From Azadirachta indica (taxonomy: Eukaryota; Streptophyta; Magnoliopsida; Sapindales; Meliaceae), in NCBI GenBank assembly GCA_022749755.1, contig CM040452.1, positions 20,664,350 to 20,728,349 of the forward strand: a DNA stretch of 64,000 bases, read 5' to 3'. Of the stretch, positions 22,892 to 34,484 are shown one piece after another. The stretch's first letter is position 1. Each line of letters opens with the position of its first letter. The notes beneath the pieces were generated by a model. The model saw only the letters and a program-made list of their open reading frames with translations. It was not told the origin of the DNA and did not search any database. The position numbers were made by a program, and so were the translations under genes.

Positions 22892-25368
22892 GGGATATTG
22901 TAATATACCCTTAAATTTTGCAAAAAGAGTAAACATCCCCTCAGTTTTTAGAGATATTAGATACCCTTAAATTTTGAGAAAATAGAAAGATAACTTTCTA
23001 AACTTAAATTTACGTTAGTTCGACATATTAGAATATTATCATTTTTAATCCCTAAATTAATTAAAATAACAAAACTGAATATACTTTTCTTATTGTTGAC
23101 AATCCAGTTCTTATAATATTTCTAATATATTTGGGACTAAAATGTTCAATTTAAAAATTTTATTTTATTATTTTAAAAATTTTAGAAATAAAAATATTAT
23201 TTATTCAAATTCAAATATTAACAATTAATTTAGATAAAATTATATACTAAAATGATGCTAACCTTTTCTTTTTTATTAACTTTCTTAGTATTTATTACAG
23301 ATTATGATAATGAAAATTTCTTTTAAATTTTTTTAATTAAAATTATATCAAACCATTCAAAAAATATAAAAGTATATATATTATCCATTATATTTACACA
23401 ACACTAAGTTTAATTCATATATTATTATTTATTAGTTTTATTTTATTTAAAATTCTTATTTTTCTTTTAATATTTTGTAAATGCTCTTAACTTATTTTTT
23501 CTTGCCAAATAATTATTTACTTTGTTCTACTAATTTTTAATATTTTAATTTGAATTAAAAATCTAATATTTTTCAAAAGTCAAGAGAATATATGTATAGG
23601 AAGATTTTAAATAAATTTGGGTAAAACTACATAGGCATTATGTGATAAAAAAAGAATAATAAATTATAATATGTTAAATAAATTTATTATTGTGTCAATA
23701 AAAATAATATAAAATTTTAAATATATGTTAAATAAATTATTTTACATATTTTCTTTATGATTAATACATATTAAATTATTACCAAGATAGTAAAAAAGTT
23801 AAGATTATTTTAGTATTGTATATAATATTATTTAAATTAATTTTTAATATTTTAATCTGAATAAATAATATTTTTATTTCTAATTTTTTTTAAAGATAAT
23901 AAAATAAAATATACCTTGTCAAGATTAGCATTTTAGTCTTAAATATAGGGAATATTACATCTGTCCCCCTCTTAGATTGAGCAACACTGCATCTCTTCCC
24001 TGTTGGAAATAAATTTACAAATAACCCCTTGACGTCACCTTTTTCTATTAATTTTAACATTTTTACTGTGAATTTACTTATTTATCCATACTAATTTGGA
24101 TAATCCATTTAAATTTGGGTCGGGTCGATTTTGGGTAAAAAATTAGCTCTCAAAAAAATTCTTTTATTGTGGATCATACCCTTGCACTTGAACAAGAGTG
24201 TAAGTGTTCTACAGGTAGGGCAAACTAAATTTTCATATAAAAATTTGTAACTAATAACATACACACACACACATACATTTGTTAAACATTGTCATACACA
24301 TTAAACCAATAATTATTTGTTATAAAGTGTTTTAAAAAATTATTATATTTAACCATTAATATGTAAAGCCAAATAAATTTATTACAGTTAACAAATCTAT
24401 ATTTAATTATTTAAAATTATTAGTTTAATCTTTTTTACAAAAAATTATTAGCTTAATCTTATACAAAATTATTATTAGTTTAATTACAAAATAAATGTTT
24501 TTCTCTATGATTTTTATAAATCAATTTTAACTTGTAAATCTAGTTTTAATTTTTTAATATAAAAATAAATTTTAATTTAAATTTTTTTAATTTGTTATTA
24601 CGGATTATTAGTTAATTTCATACAAAATTATTATTAATTTAATGTTAAAAATAATTTTTATAATTTTTATAAATTGATTTGAGTTTACAAATTCATGTGC
24701 AATTTTTAATGTTATAAATTAATTATTAGTTTATTTTTTTTTTCCAATTTCTTTCTCAAAAATTATTAATTTAATTTAAATAGAATAAAAATTTTCGTTT
24801 AAATTTATATAAAATAATTATTAATTTAATGATACAAAATTAGATATTCATTATAATTAAAATTTAATGTTACAATATAAATATTATATGTTGAGATCAT
24901 ATATATATATATATATATAAAATAATTTGTAAACATAATACAACTAAAATGTTTGGTGACAGAAGGTGGTTAATTGTATATTTTTTTCTAATAGAGGGAG
25001 ATGCGGTGTTGCTAAATTAATTCTTAATATTTTAATTTGAATAAATAATATTTTTATTTCTAAAATTTTTTAAAGATAATAAAATAAAATGAACTAAAAT
25101 ATAACTTTTCAAGTTTAACATTTTATTCTTAAATATACTAGAGATAAGGACTGGATTGTCAATAATGAGCAAAGTATATTCAGTTTTGTTAATTTAGTGC
25201 AGTTTAAGAATTAAAATGATAATATCATAATATGTCAAACTAACAGAAGTAGTTTAAATTTAGAAGATTATCTTTCTATTTTCTCCAAACTCAAGGGGTA
25301 TCTAACACTTTTTAAAAATCTAGAGGTATTCTCTCTTTCCCCAAGATTAGGTTATATTACAATATCCC
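22892..25368. mobile_element. non-autonomous DNA transposon with ~345-bp terminal inverted repeats
   Basis: The left arm (22892 to about 23231) is the reverse complement of the right arm (about 25013 to 25368). Outer ends are GGGATATTG and CAATATCCC. The 7-bp sequence TTTATTA flanks both sides (22884-22890 and 25369-25375), allowing one extra T on the left. The 2.5 kb interior has no coding frame. Long inverted repeats with a 7-9 bp target duplication point to a Mutator-like or foldback family. A second inverted pair lies inside, so the element is compound. The insertion splits the repeat that is intact near 12.62 kb. Confidence 0.8.
23947..25020. mobile_element. nested element with its own inverted ends inside the larger transposon
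   Basis: Near 23980 the string GAGCAACACTGCATCTC starts about 65 bases that recur inverted at about 24950-25020 (AGCAACACCGCATCTC on the minus strand). On the left it is preceded by about 100 bases (23840-23945) that directly repeat the inner part of the right arm (25025-25140). Insertion next to or into the right arm, with duplication of it, fits best. The interior is AT-rich, non-coding, with a TA run at 24898-24919. Confidence 0.6.
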
Positions 25369-25639
25369 TTTATTACATGGGAGAGGTCTACCATTTGATT
25401 ATTTTAGCTAGCTAGAATTTCAGTTCATTTAGAATTGTTGGCAGAAAAGAATTTCAGTATTAGAGTTGATCGCCTTTTACTTAAATAACCAGTTACTTTT
25501 ATTTGTACTGTATCTATGGATTCTCGAAGCCTATCCAAGAATGGAGAAAATGGGAGGAATTAGACAGCAATATACTTAGAAAAATATTTACTAGTACACC
25601 CGTTTAGAAAAATATTTAATAGCAAATACTTGGATTACT

Positions 25640-26459
25640 AAGGTTTCTTTAGTGTGCCGTTCATGGAAGTTAGTCTCTTTGGATTCCGTGTTTTGAGGGC
25701 AGACGGATCTGCAGCTGATCTTACTCCTTGCATTGATGCCCTAGAACGTGTTTGAGTCTGCAGAGTCACACTTTGTCTATGAAAACATAGCAGAACTCCA
25801 TTGCTATTATGAGAGTTTATCTGTAACATTGATGACGTTTTTACACAGTTTATTAATGGATGGTCAAGATGCATTTGCCTTCCCTTTGGAGCACTGGAGG
25901 CTGTCAATCAAGACCATTTTCATTCCTAAAAAACTTAAAATTTCGGACCACCATCTTTCCTATCTTGCTGAAAGTTATGTTAAGTATATATGTCTTTCAT
26001 ATTTTTTTCTTTAGATGCAAATTAATGACATATATTATATTATATTAGATTATATACATTAATTGTTACAGGACTCCTAATGTTGAAAGCTTAGTATTAA
26101 TCCGCATATCAATAAAATTAATGATAACAAGGGGAGGGTTTGGAAAAGCAGTATCTAGTTGGAAAAAGATGAAACATATAAGGTTTGAATTCAGAAGAGA
26201 CAATGAGAAATCTTTTACTGAAATTTTAAAAGAAATTTGCAGAAATTGCTCCCAACTTGTAACATTGCATGTAAACTGTCGTTTGCTGTATCTCGGAACC
26301 GATATCACACAGGGTATAGCTACAAATCTACCGAAATTGGAGACACTGAAACTTGAACGTGCCAAGTTGTTTACATCAGGGATGAATATTTTGCTGAGCA
26401 ATTTTCGAAACCTGCAAGCAATTTATTTTTGTGATTGTAACTTTTATGGAGTTCAATAA
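25640..26459 (+). pseudogene. F-box/LRR protein remnant
   Basis: The first piece, 25640-25690, reads KVSLVCRSWKLVSLDSVF then a stop, the end of an F-box. A second frame (25748-26014) reads YENIAELHCYYESL onward to KKLKISDHHLSYLAE. A third (26121-26459) reads SWKKMKHIRFEFRRDNEKSF and contains leucine-rich repeat units (CSQLVTLHVNC, LPKLETLKLERAKL, FRNLQAIYFCDC). Order and spacing fit an F-box/LRR substrate receptor of the SKP1-CUL1-F-box ligase (SKIP19/At3g48880-like). The pieces lie in different frames with stops between them, and the N-terminal half of the F-box is absent, so it is called broken. An intron near 25985-26070 may explain one of the frame changes. Confidence 0.65.
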
Positions 26460-27575
26460 TGGTGGGTATCCTTGTATTTTCAGACCAAGTGTAAGTTTCA
26501 TGATAATATTTGCTGAGCAGCAGAACGAAACTGGAGTTTCCAAGCAGCAGAAGGAGGTAATTCTGATTTCTTCAGATTCGTCAAACGTTTCTTTCTGTTG
26601 TTGAATTAATTTTTATCTTCTTTTTTTTAATAGCAGTTTTATGTTTGAGTATTTATTTACTTTTAGACACTTTATTACATGGGAATAATCCCTTCTTTTG
26701 TATTCCGTTTATTATATTTAAATTATTTAAAATCCTTAATTAATAGTAATTTTTAATTCTTTTTTTAAATTCTAGTCATTCGAGAGAGTTATAGATATTT
26801 ATTTTCTTGCGAATTCAAGACACAATTTCTTAATTTTTCCCCGTTATATCCATTTTGTCCCTAATGGTTAGGGAAAAAATTGTAATGGAAATGGTAATTC
26901 GAAGTCTCCAAATTCAAATCACATGGATTATATTCATTAAACAACAAAAAAGTTCGTCGATACCAACCACATAAATAACCATTTTAAAATTTTGCAGGTT
27001 ATTTGATGCAGTATCCAAATCAAAGAAAGCAGTTTCGTCATTTGCTCAACTTCATTTGTTGCAGATAAGAATTCTACGCTGATACTGAGTTTTTACTAAA
27101 TAAATCTGAGAAGCAAGAAATTCGAATAAAAAAGTAATGATTATTTGAATTCCAATACAAATGTATCCTTAACTTTGTTTTTATGCATGCGTCAATGATT
27201 TTGAAGATGAGTATTATAAAATAAACCCATTATTTAATAATACAAAATTATTACATTAAACCATCAATATTATATGCAAATAGTATTACTCATAATTTTG
27301 TTATTATTAAAAAAAAAATTGGCATTATGCTATTGGCTCCTAGTCCACATCTTCTCTACCGAAAGCTAAACTACAGTACATCATACGCTCCATTAGAGCG
27401 CGTTTTGTTCCTCCATTTCTTCAGCAGAGCAGTAGCGGCAAACATACTACTGTTAGCCACCAAATGACAAAAGTGAAGTTTGGCTGCCGACGACTCGCTC
27501 ATTTCTCTCGCAGTTTTACTCTACTCGACAGAGGTCACGCTGTAGTGAGATTTGAGTTTGAAAAGCGTCAGAAAA
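26460..27575. other. AT-rich spacer and BASS1 promoter/5' leader
   Basis: No gene recognised up to about 27330. From 27340 the base composition rises, and 27400-27575 is probably the untranslated leader of BASS1. No clear TATA box seen. Confidence 0.45.
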
Positions 27576-30262
27576 ATGCAGTCCTCACTTTCATGCTCTA
27601 GCGCACGACTCAATTTTCAACCATGTACGAGGCACATTTCTAGCCATCTAACAAGAAATAAACTGCAGCTGCTACTACCCCCTTCTATTTATTCTTCCAA
27701 ACCATCAAATCAGCTCATTCTAAGATCCCAATTCCAATCACAAACACCACTTCAGCCAAAACCCACTTGTAATCCGGAAATCAATCTCACTCTGAAGCCA
27801 AAAAAGGCGGACGTTGCACTCAGTAAAGTCGTTCCTCTTCGGTGCGGCATTTCGTCGAACACTTCTGACGTTAATAACAGCCGTAGTTTTCGGGACTGGA
27901 TTGAGTGGATTGGTGAAGCGATATCCACTGCATTTCCCATATGGGTATCTCTGGGTTGTCTTTTGGGTTTGGTCAAGCCGAGTTCCTTCAACTGGGTCCA
28001 ACCAAAGTGGACAATTCTTGGCCTTACTCTCACAATGCTTGGTATGGGGATGACTCTCACTCTTGATGATCTTCGCGGTGCTTTTGCCATGCCCAAGGAG
28101 ATTATTTCTGGCTTTGTCCTCCAGTACTCGGTTTGTCTTCTCGTTTATTTTATTAATTATTTGCCGATTTAAAATTCAAATGCAAAATGCTTAGGTCTAT
28201 TTTCTTGAATTGTTCTATGTACATATGATATATAATACAAAATCATGATATTTAGAAGTAAAATGTGCTAAGAAGATTCTGAAATGTAGACTATCAGAGA
28301 ATATGTTTCTTTGTGTTTTTTGATCCTTAACCAAATCCACTCCATCCTCACCCTCAAAATCTCGATTTTTAAGCTACTAGGCGAAATGCCAACTTCTGAA
28401 AGATTGTAAGCTTTGGCAAGAGCCCCACTTTCAAACTTGAGTTTGATAAGGGGTTTCTGGGATATCAAAATGTATAAATCCATTGCACTAATGACTATAA
28501 ATGTAGGCACAATGGTATTGTTAGCTTTACTAGTATTTTAAGAATCACTTTCTCTCTCAACTCTCAGGATAATGTTGATTTTCCATAGCTTTAATTGCAA
28601 TTTTGGTATTTGAGTCTGTTCTCTATTTGTTGATGCCAAACCTGAAACTATGTATATCCGGTTTTGCACTGTCTTAGGCAATGAGCCTAAACTAGTTGAC
28701 AAAGAATATTCACCTTCAGTATATTTAAATATGCGCTGAAACATTTATACTTACATGACAATGGGTGAGTGGTTGCAGGTGATGCCAATTTCAGGATTTG
28801 TTGTGAGCAAGCTCTTGAATCTACCATCATATTATGCAGCTGGTTTAATTCTGGTTGGTTGCTGCCCTGGTGGTAAGTTTGTGTCTTTTAGTCGTCTCTG
28901 CATATAGACTTTACTACTACATCACCTTCCACATTTTGACAGTTGTCTTATCCCTTGGTTGCAGGTACAGCAAGTAACATTGTCACTTACATTGCACGGT
29001 ATGCAAATCTATTTAAATGGAGTCATTTCCTTTCCTTTGTTTTTATGTCTGCGAAAGTCAGAAGATCTGATGGCCCTCCTGTCTTCCAGTGGAAATGTGG
29101 CACTTTCAGTGTTGATGACAGCGGCAAGCACTCTCTCTGCTGTGGTCGGTAAACTAGTATTTCTTTCTTATCCTATGCTTTCTTCCTTCAAATTGTTGTT
29201 AGGATGGCAAATCTTAATGCATCCTGATGTAGATTTGATATGAGGTATAAATTTATTGTTCTATAATTTCCTTGATGGATATAGTTCAAATCCTTTTCTT
29301 ATCCTATACAAAAAAAAAAAAAAAAAAAGCCTTTTCTTATGATATGCATACAAGTAGTCATAGTCAAGTGGCTTACCAAATGTTTGGTTCAATTTTTGGA
29401 AAAAGGTTTTGCATTGGTATGGAGCCTATATTTCCCCTTGATGATGTCAACTAAATGTTGTTTCCTGATCCATGTTTCAGGTCATGACTCCCTTTCTTAC
29501 AGCTAAACTAGCTGGCCAATATGTTGCTGTAGATGCAATGGGATTATTAATGTCCACATTGCAGGTGAGATCTCCTGCCACAATGCTGTTCTTAATGTTG
29601 TTGTTATTATACTACTAGAACTCCTAGTTCTACTTATGATTGTGCAATGACCATAGGTTGTGCTTCTTCCTGTACTGGGTGGTGCATTTCTGAATCAATA
29701 TTTCCAAAGTCTGGTCAAGTTTGTCTCTCCCTTGATGCCACCCATTGCAGTGGGAACCGTTGCAATTCTATGTGGAAATGCAATTGCTCAGAGTGCTTCT
29801 TCAATCCTCTCATCTGGTCCGCAAGTGGCATTGGCTGCATTTCTTCTTCATGCATCTGGATTTTTCTTTGGTTATGTACTCTCAAGGATGCTTGGGCTTG
29901 ATGTGGCATCTTGTCGGACCATATCTATTGAGGTTGGCATGCAGGTAATAATTATCATAAAGAGCGCAATTTGTGAGGACCCACCACAGCATTCCAAATC
30001 AATAATTCAACATAGGAGAGCTTATAACCGTTTGATATATACTTCTCTATTTTATGTTATTCTGGTTAAGTCTTCTCTTCTTATTAACAACTCATTCATC
30101 ATGTTTCAGAACTCGGTGCTTGGAGTCGTTCTTGCTACTCAACATTTTGGAAACCCGCTGACTGCAGTCCCATGTGCAGTTTCCAGCGTCTGTCACTCAA
30201 TCTTTGGAAGTGTGTTAGCTGGAATTTGGAGACGCACTGTACCCAAGCAGAAGAAGGATTGA
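27576..30262 (+). CDS. BASS1: chloroplast BASS1 sodium/metabolite cotransporter
   Basis: Seven exons give 420 residues in one phase: 27576-28130, 28779-28872, 28965-28998, 29090-29144, 29481-29564, 29657-29944 and 30110-30262. Residues 1 to about 95 are rich in serine, leucine and basic residues without a fold, as in a chloroplast transit peptide. The rest is the bile acid:sodium symporter fold, with about nine to ten helices. Conserved strings include [59 protein letters not shown] and [20 protein letters not shown]. They match plant BASS1; BASS2 is the pyruvate carrier, and the substrate of BASS1 is not firmly known. The junction 29144/29481 needs a weak donor (GTG/GTCGGT). The ATG at 27576 is the first in frame. 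Confidence 0.92.
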
Positions 30263-31183
30263 AATTTCATGTCAAAATTGTAGATAACCTTGAAATAATT
30301 TTGAAACCTATTTCTCTCTTTATATATATTTGAGATGTAGAAGCATTGCTGTGGGTAGTGGACTCCAATATTGGTTCTTAAAGCAGATCATTGCACTAGA
30401 ATCTTGAGCAATCCTGGGGCTCCTCTGGATCACAACATTTGCCTTTATTTTTTCTAAAATAAGCATGACAGGGGAATTAGATGTAGAAACTAGGAAATAG
30501 AGTATGTTTATTAATTAAGTGTCATGATGTGCTTTTGGCAGCAAGCAGGGATTAAACCTTTATTTTTTTTCCATTAATTAACCCAATTAATATAATTATT
30601 GATTATTTAATTGGTTACTAATTTATATAATAATGTCTTCTCATTTCAATTTCAATTGTTTAATAAACTTAACATCCGTTTTTAAAAGTGTATTTGTTTT
30701 GATGTTATCAGAAGTGTTTGGTATTTATTAAGTAAAATTTGATTGAAATAATGACAGAGTTACAAAGATAAAAAATTTTAAAATTAAAAAACTTTTTACA
30801 TGCCTATTATAGTTAGACTCTTGAAAAAAAATAGTTTATTTATTTGTGTTAAATAAATTTATATCAAGTCATCTTTATAGTGTTGAAAATATTTTAATTA
30901 TTTCAATACCAATTAATTATAATTAGGGATTATTATTCTTAAATTTGTATATTTTTGTTTAAACAAGAAAATAGTTTATTTATTTGTATTAAATAAATTT
31001 ATATCGAGTTATGGTATTGAAAGTATTCTAATTATGTCAATATGAATTAATAATTATTGGGGATTTTATTCGATATAAATGGACAAATTATCTATCCTTT
31101 TGAATAATATTAAGAATCCATGGACTGGAGTGTTATTTCTCCTATTATTAACTAATTAAAAATACTTGCACATTAGCAAGTGA
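30263..31183. other. BASS1 3' UTR and AT-rich spacer
   Basis: No coding signal. Two related AT-rich stretches (about 30830-30925 and 30965-31060), both containing TTATTTATTTGT and TTAAATAAATTTATATC, form an imperfect 130-bp tandem duplication. Confidence 0.45.
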
Positions 31184-31302
31184 CCCGCCAAATGAAAAGA
31201 TCCGCAGCGGCTTAAGGTAATTTAATGCAAATTTTTGGCGGTTAATAGTTTACAAAAATTAGAACTGTAACCAAGGAGACGAAAAGATCCAATCCCGCCA
31301 AA
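31184..31302 (+). promoter_or_regulatory. cluster of three E2F-like sites before the PHD gene
   Basis: CCCGCCAAA at 31184-31192, TTTTTGGCGG at 31232-31241 and TCCCGCCAAA at 31293-31302 all fit the E2F/DP consensus WTTSSCSS in one or other orientation. They lie within 290 bases of the preferred ATG. GC-rich sites like these stand out in this AT-rich DNA. Cell-cycle regulation is inferred. Confidence 0.5.
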
Positions 31303-31467
31303 CTCAAAACCCCGAAATATTCATCAGGTCGCGCCATTACTATGTGCTATCCGTTCAATTTCAAAAGAATCAACACCCCAATTTCTTCAAAACTTTCGCA
31401 AACTTTGATGAACAAAAGTCTCACTCTTTCTTGCTCCTTCCAGTTTACACAGCCAAATCTCAGCAAA

Positions 31468-32683
31468 ATGGATGCCAAATTTGAAGCCTTGCCTCCTCTC
31501 AAAAGATTCAGGCTTATGCAGCAACAGGAAGAACAGCAACAGCAACAGCTGCGACGAAATCAAGATTCCTGCGAATCTAAAGCCAAAAATTATTGCCTTC
31601 CGGCAAAGAAGAGAAGGGAATGTTTATACCCATCTGCGTTTCTTTCCTCTGAATCTACTGCTACTGCTGTCGCCGCCGTCAGTTCGATTACTACGTATTG
31701 TTTGCCGGCCAAGAAAAGGGTTTGGGCTTTCCAACCTGATTTATTATCTGATAATCCTGCATTATCTTTTGATCTCAATGTTCAGTGGAAGCCGTCATTC
31801 GCTGACGGAAAGGAATCAAACGAGAAATCCAAGAAAATCCCATCTATCAAAAATACTGAAGAGCAGAGTAATGAATCTATCCCAGAAGAAGGGAAAGAAA
31901 AGAGAAGCAAGATTTCATTTTCGAATGAAAATGAAATTACTGAGTCTAAACTTGAATATGAAAATCAAGAAGAAGAAGATGATGGGATTCTGTGTGCTAT
32001 ATGTCAAAGCACGGATGGGGATCCAACAGATCCAATTGTTTTCTGCGATGGGTGTGATTTAATGGTGCATGCTAGCTGTTACGGCAACCCTCTTGTGAAA
32101 AACATCCCAGAGGGGGATTGGTTCTGCGCCCAGTGCTTGGCTACTCGACTTCCAAAATCTGAAAACTCCAGTCAAACTTTTTCTTGTTGCTTGTGTCCGG
32201 TCAAGGGCGGAGCAATGAAGCCGACTAACAATGGTTTATGGGCTCATATCGTGTGTGCAGTCTTCGTTCCAGAGGTTTTCTTTGAGGACCCGGAAGGGAG
32301 AGAAGGGATTGATTATTCTGAGCTACCCAAGACAAGGAGGGAGACGAGGTGTTATGTTTGTAAGAGTAAAAGAGGATGTGTAATTGAATGTTCTGAGCCT
32401 AGGTGTTTTTTGTCATTTCATGTTACTTGTGGGTTGAATGAAGATCTTTGTATTGAGTATAGAGAAGGGAAGAAGGGAGCTGTTGTTGCTGGATTCTGCA
32501 AAGATCATACAGCATTATGGAAGAAAGTAAGTAAATTTTGCTTATTTTGATTGTTTCTCATGTTCATGAAGTTCAGGGGATATGATGTGTTAGTATGGCT
32601 TTTGTTTATGGATTTTGTTCTGTATGCAGCAACAACAGACGGGAAAATACAAGATTGTGGCTAGAGATCATTGCAAGAAATGA
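31468..32683 (+). CDS. PHD and extended-PHD finger protein (Jade-like chromatin reader)
   Basis: Two exons, 31468-32526 and 32630-32683, give 370 residues. The start chosen is MDAKFEALPPLKRFRLMQ because AAAATGG is a good context and the peptide looks native. An in-frame ATG at 31342 would add 42 residues. A glutamine run lies near residues 20-30. A classic C4HC3 PHD finger spans about 173-225 (CAICQSTDGDPTDPIVFCDG to GDWFCAQC). A second, extended PHD (about 240-345) has CCLCPVKGGAMK, LWAHIVCAVFVPEVFF, CYVCKSKRGCVIEC and FCKDH. This PHD plus ePHD pair is that of Jade/BRPF-type histone readers and of Arabidopsis At3g14740. The protein probably binds histone H3 tails in the nucleus. All zinc ligands appear present. 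Confidence 0.9.
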
Positions 32684-33062
32684 GCAGGTCACGTGGCTGA
32701 CAAGTATTTGGGAATTCCCAAATGGATTTCTCCCTCCATTAAAATGGCAGATTTCTGATCGTAATCCTTAGATGATAACTTATATTTGATTCAGTATCTA
32801 TCTTGATATAAAAGTTTTAGATATTTGTCATAATTTTGTGAGATTGTAACCACTATGTGACTTACATTTAGATTTTGGGATGCTTTTAGTAAGTGATAGT
32901 CAATGTTCAATGATGCTGTTCAATTCCTTTCGGCAATAAATTCTCTTCTTTCTCTGACAAAGTGGGCGATGCCCAACGTACAAAGGATTCGACGTGTTCA
33001 TGAATTGAAAAGTAGCATTTAGAACTTAGATTCAGATTGGTTACAACCGGTATTCCTCGTCC
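32684..33062. other. 3' UTR and spacer downstream of the PHD gene
   Basis: No coding frame with recognisable content. Ends where the duplicated block of the dioxygenase array begins. Confidence 0.45.
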
Positions 33063-33990
33063 TGTCAATGTGTTTTTTCAAATGGATGACTGAAATATTG
33101 GTGTTCCTCTGACTGAGTTAACCTATGTTGTGTTCTGCTCTAAATTTCACACGAGAAGGAAATTCACAGTTGGAATCAATGATTTTGCAAGTGAAACGTC
33201 TTGCTGTGTTGCAAATTAAAAGAAAAAAAAATTCTGTTCTGCTAATTGTGAACAGAGTCGTATAACATGTTTCTCAAATAGTCCTCCCTTTTTTTCAAGG
33301 GATTTGTTGAATAGCACAATGTTTGGGCAAAAGCCAACTTGGTTTCCAAGTTTGGATTGTGGTTGAACAAGGAATTATAAAAGCAACAGTTTGTGCACGA
33401 CTTTGATCCATTGATTTCATATACAAATTGACTGATTTTATTGTTGCTGCGAGTTTTCTGCAAGCGACTTGCTTTTTCCTTTTTGCTTTCTAAAGTTATG
33501 CAAGCAGTCAAAACTCTGGACAGCGTCTGATCTTCAATCAGATTTCAAATTTGTTTATGGCCGCAGATTTTATTAAGAAAATAGAATAACGGAGTTAGGC
33601 ACAACGTTAGGAACAGAGCTACGAAACAAAGTTAGGTACATGTATGGTAAGCAAGGCTGGTAACCAGAATTGGTGCTCCATTATATGGTTAGCAGATCCT
33701 ATGTTTTTGGTTAGTACCCTGTCTTGAATTAATTCAACTCATAATACAATTTAAAGTTTAATACAAGTGAGATCCTCTATTAAATTTCACGACTTTTTCA
33801 TTGAGTATGTTGCTTGATTTTTCTATCATATGTATAATAGTTATGTAATAAACATACTCAAATAATTTAAGCGGGCATCTGTCGGACATAATGATGCAGT
33901 TTTTATAAGTTTTCTGCTCACTGAAAGTTAGGGTATTTTATTTTCTACCACAAATTGGATATTATTTGTATCCATGCCCTGATTTAAGAT
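33063..33990. repeat. left copy of a ~0.9 kb segmental duplication bordering the dioxygenase array
   Basis: Closely related to 40076-40975. Both contain GTTAACCTAT, GGGCAAAAGCCAACT, TTTGGATT and GTTATGCA. Open frames within it (such as 33242-33511, minus) show no motif. It suggests that the array grew by duplicating a unit that includes flanking DNA. Confidence 0.8.
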
Positions 33991-34484
33991 TTATGTCAGT
34001 CTATTAACATCAATTCAACGATAAAATTAGGCACAGATCTATCAAAAAAGTTAGCAGTCAATCACAGCAAAATCAGCTATCAATAGTGTTCATTTTATGA
34101 CGCAGCCGGGATGGTCTTTTTCTGTATGCGTTGGCACAGGTATTTTAAGTTTCGATCTCGCAAAAAGCAGCTCCACAACACAAAAAGGAGAGAATAAAAA
34201 ACTAACCAGCATCAAACTATGATTCCATGGGATAAGAACCTCTATTTTTATTGACAATGACCCACACAGAAATGGATGATCCAGAGAAATCATATCAATT
34301 CAATTCGATCACGAGGTTAACTTTCTGAATCACATAGCTGTGATTATTGATGTGCATGTAGAGGATGCTGACTTGTCAGATAAACTATTAAAACAGTTGG
34401 AATGGTATGCAATCTTGTTCTAAGACCAACAAGAGTCTGTAACAAAGCTATGTAGTATTCTTGAGCAAATTTGTGGATCACAAG

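Noticed and set aside
28943..29454. Three overlapping plus frames in the BASS1 region
   Set aside because: They run through introns; only 28965-28998 and 29090-29144 fit the family.
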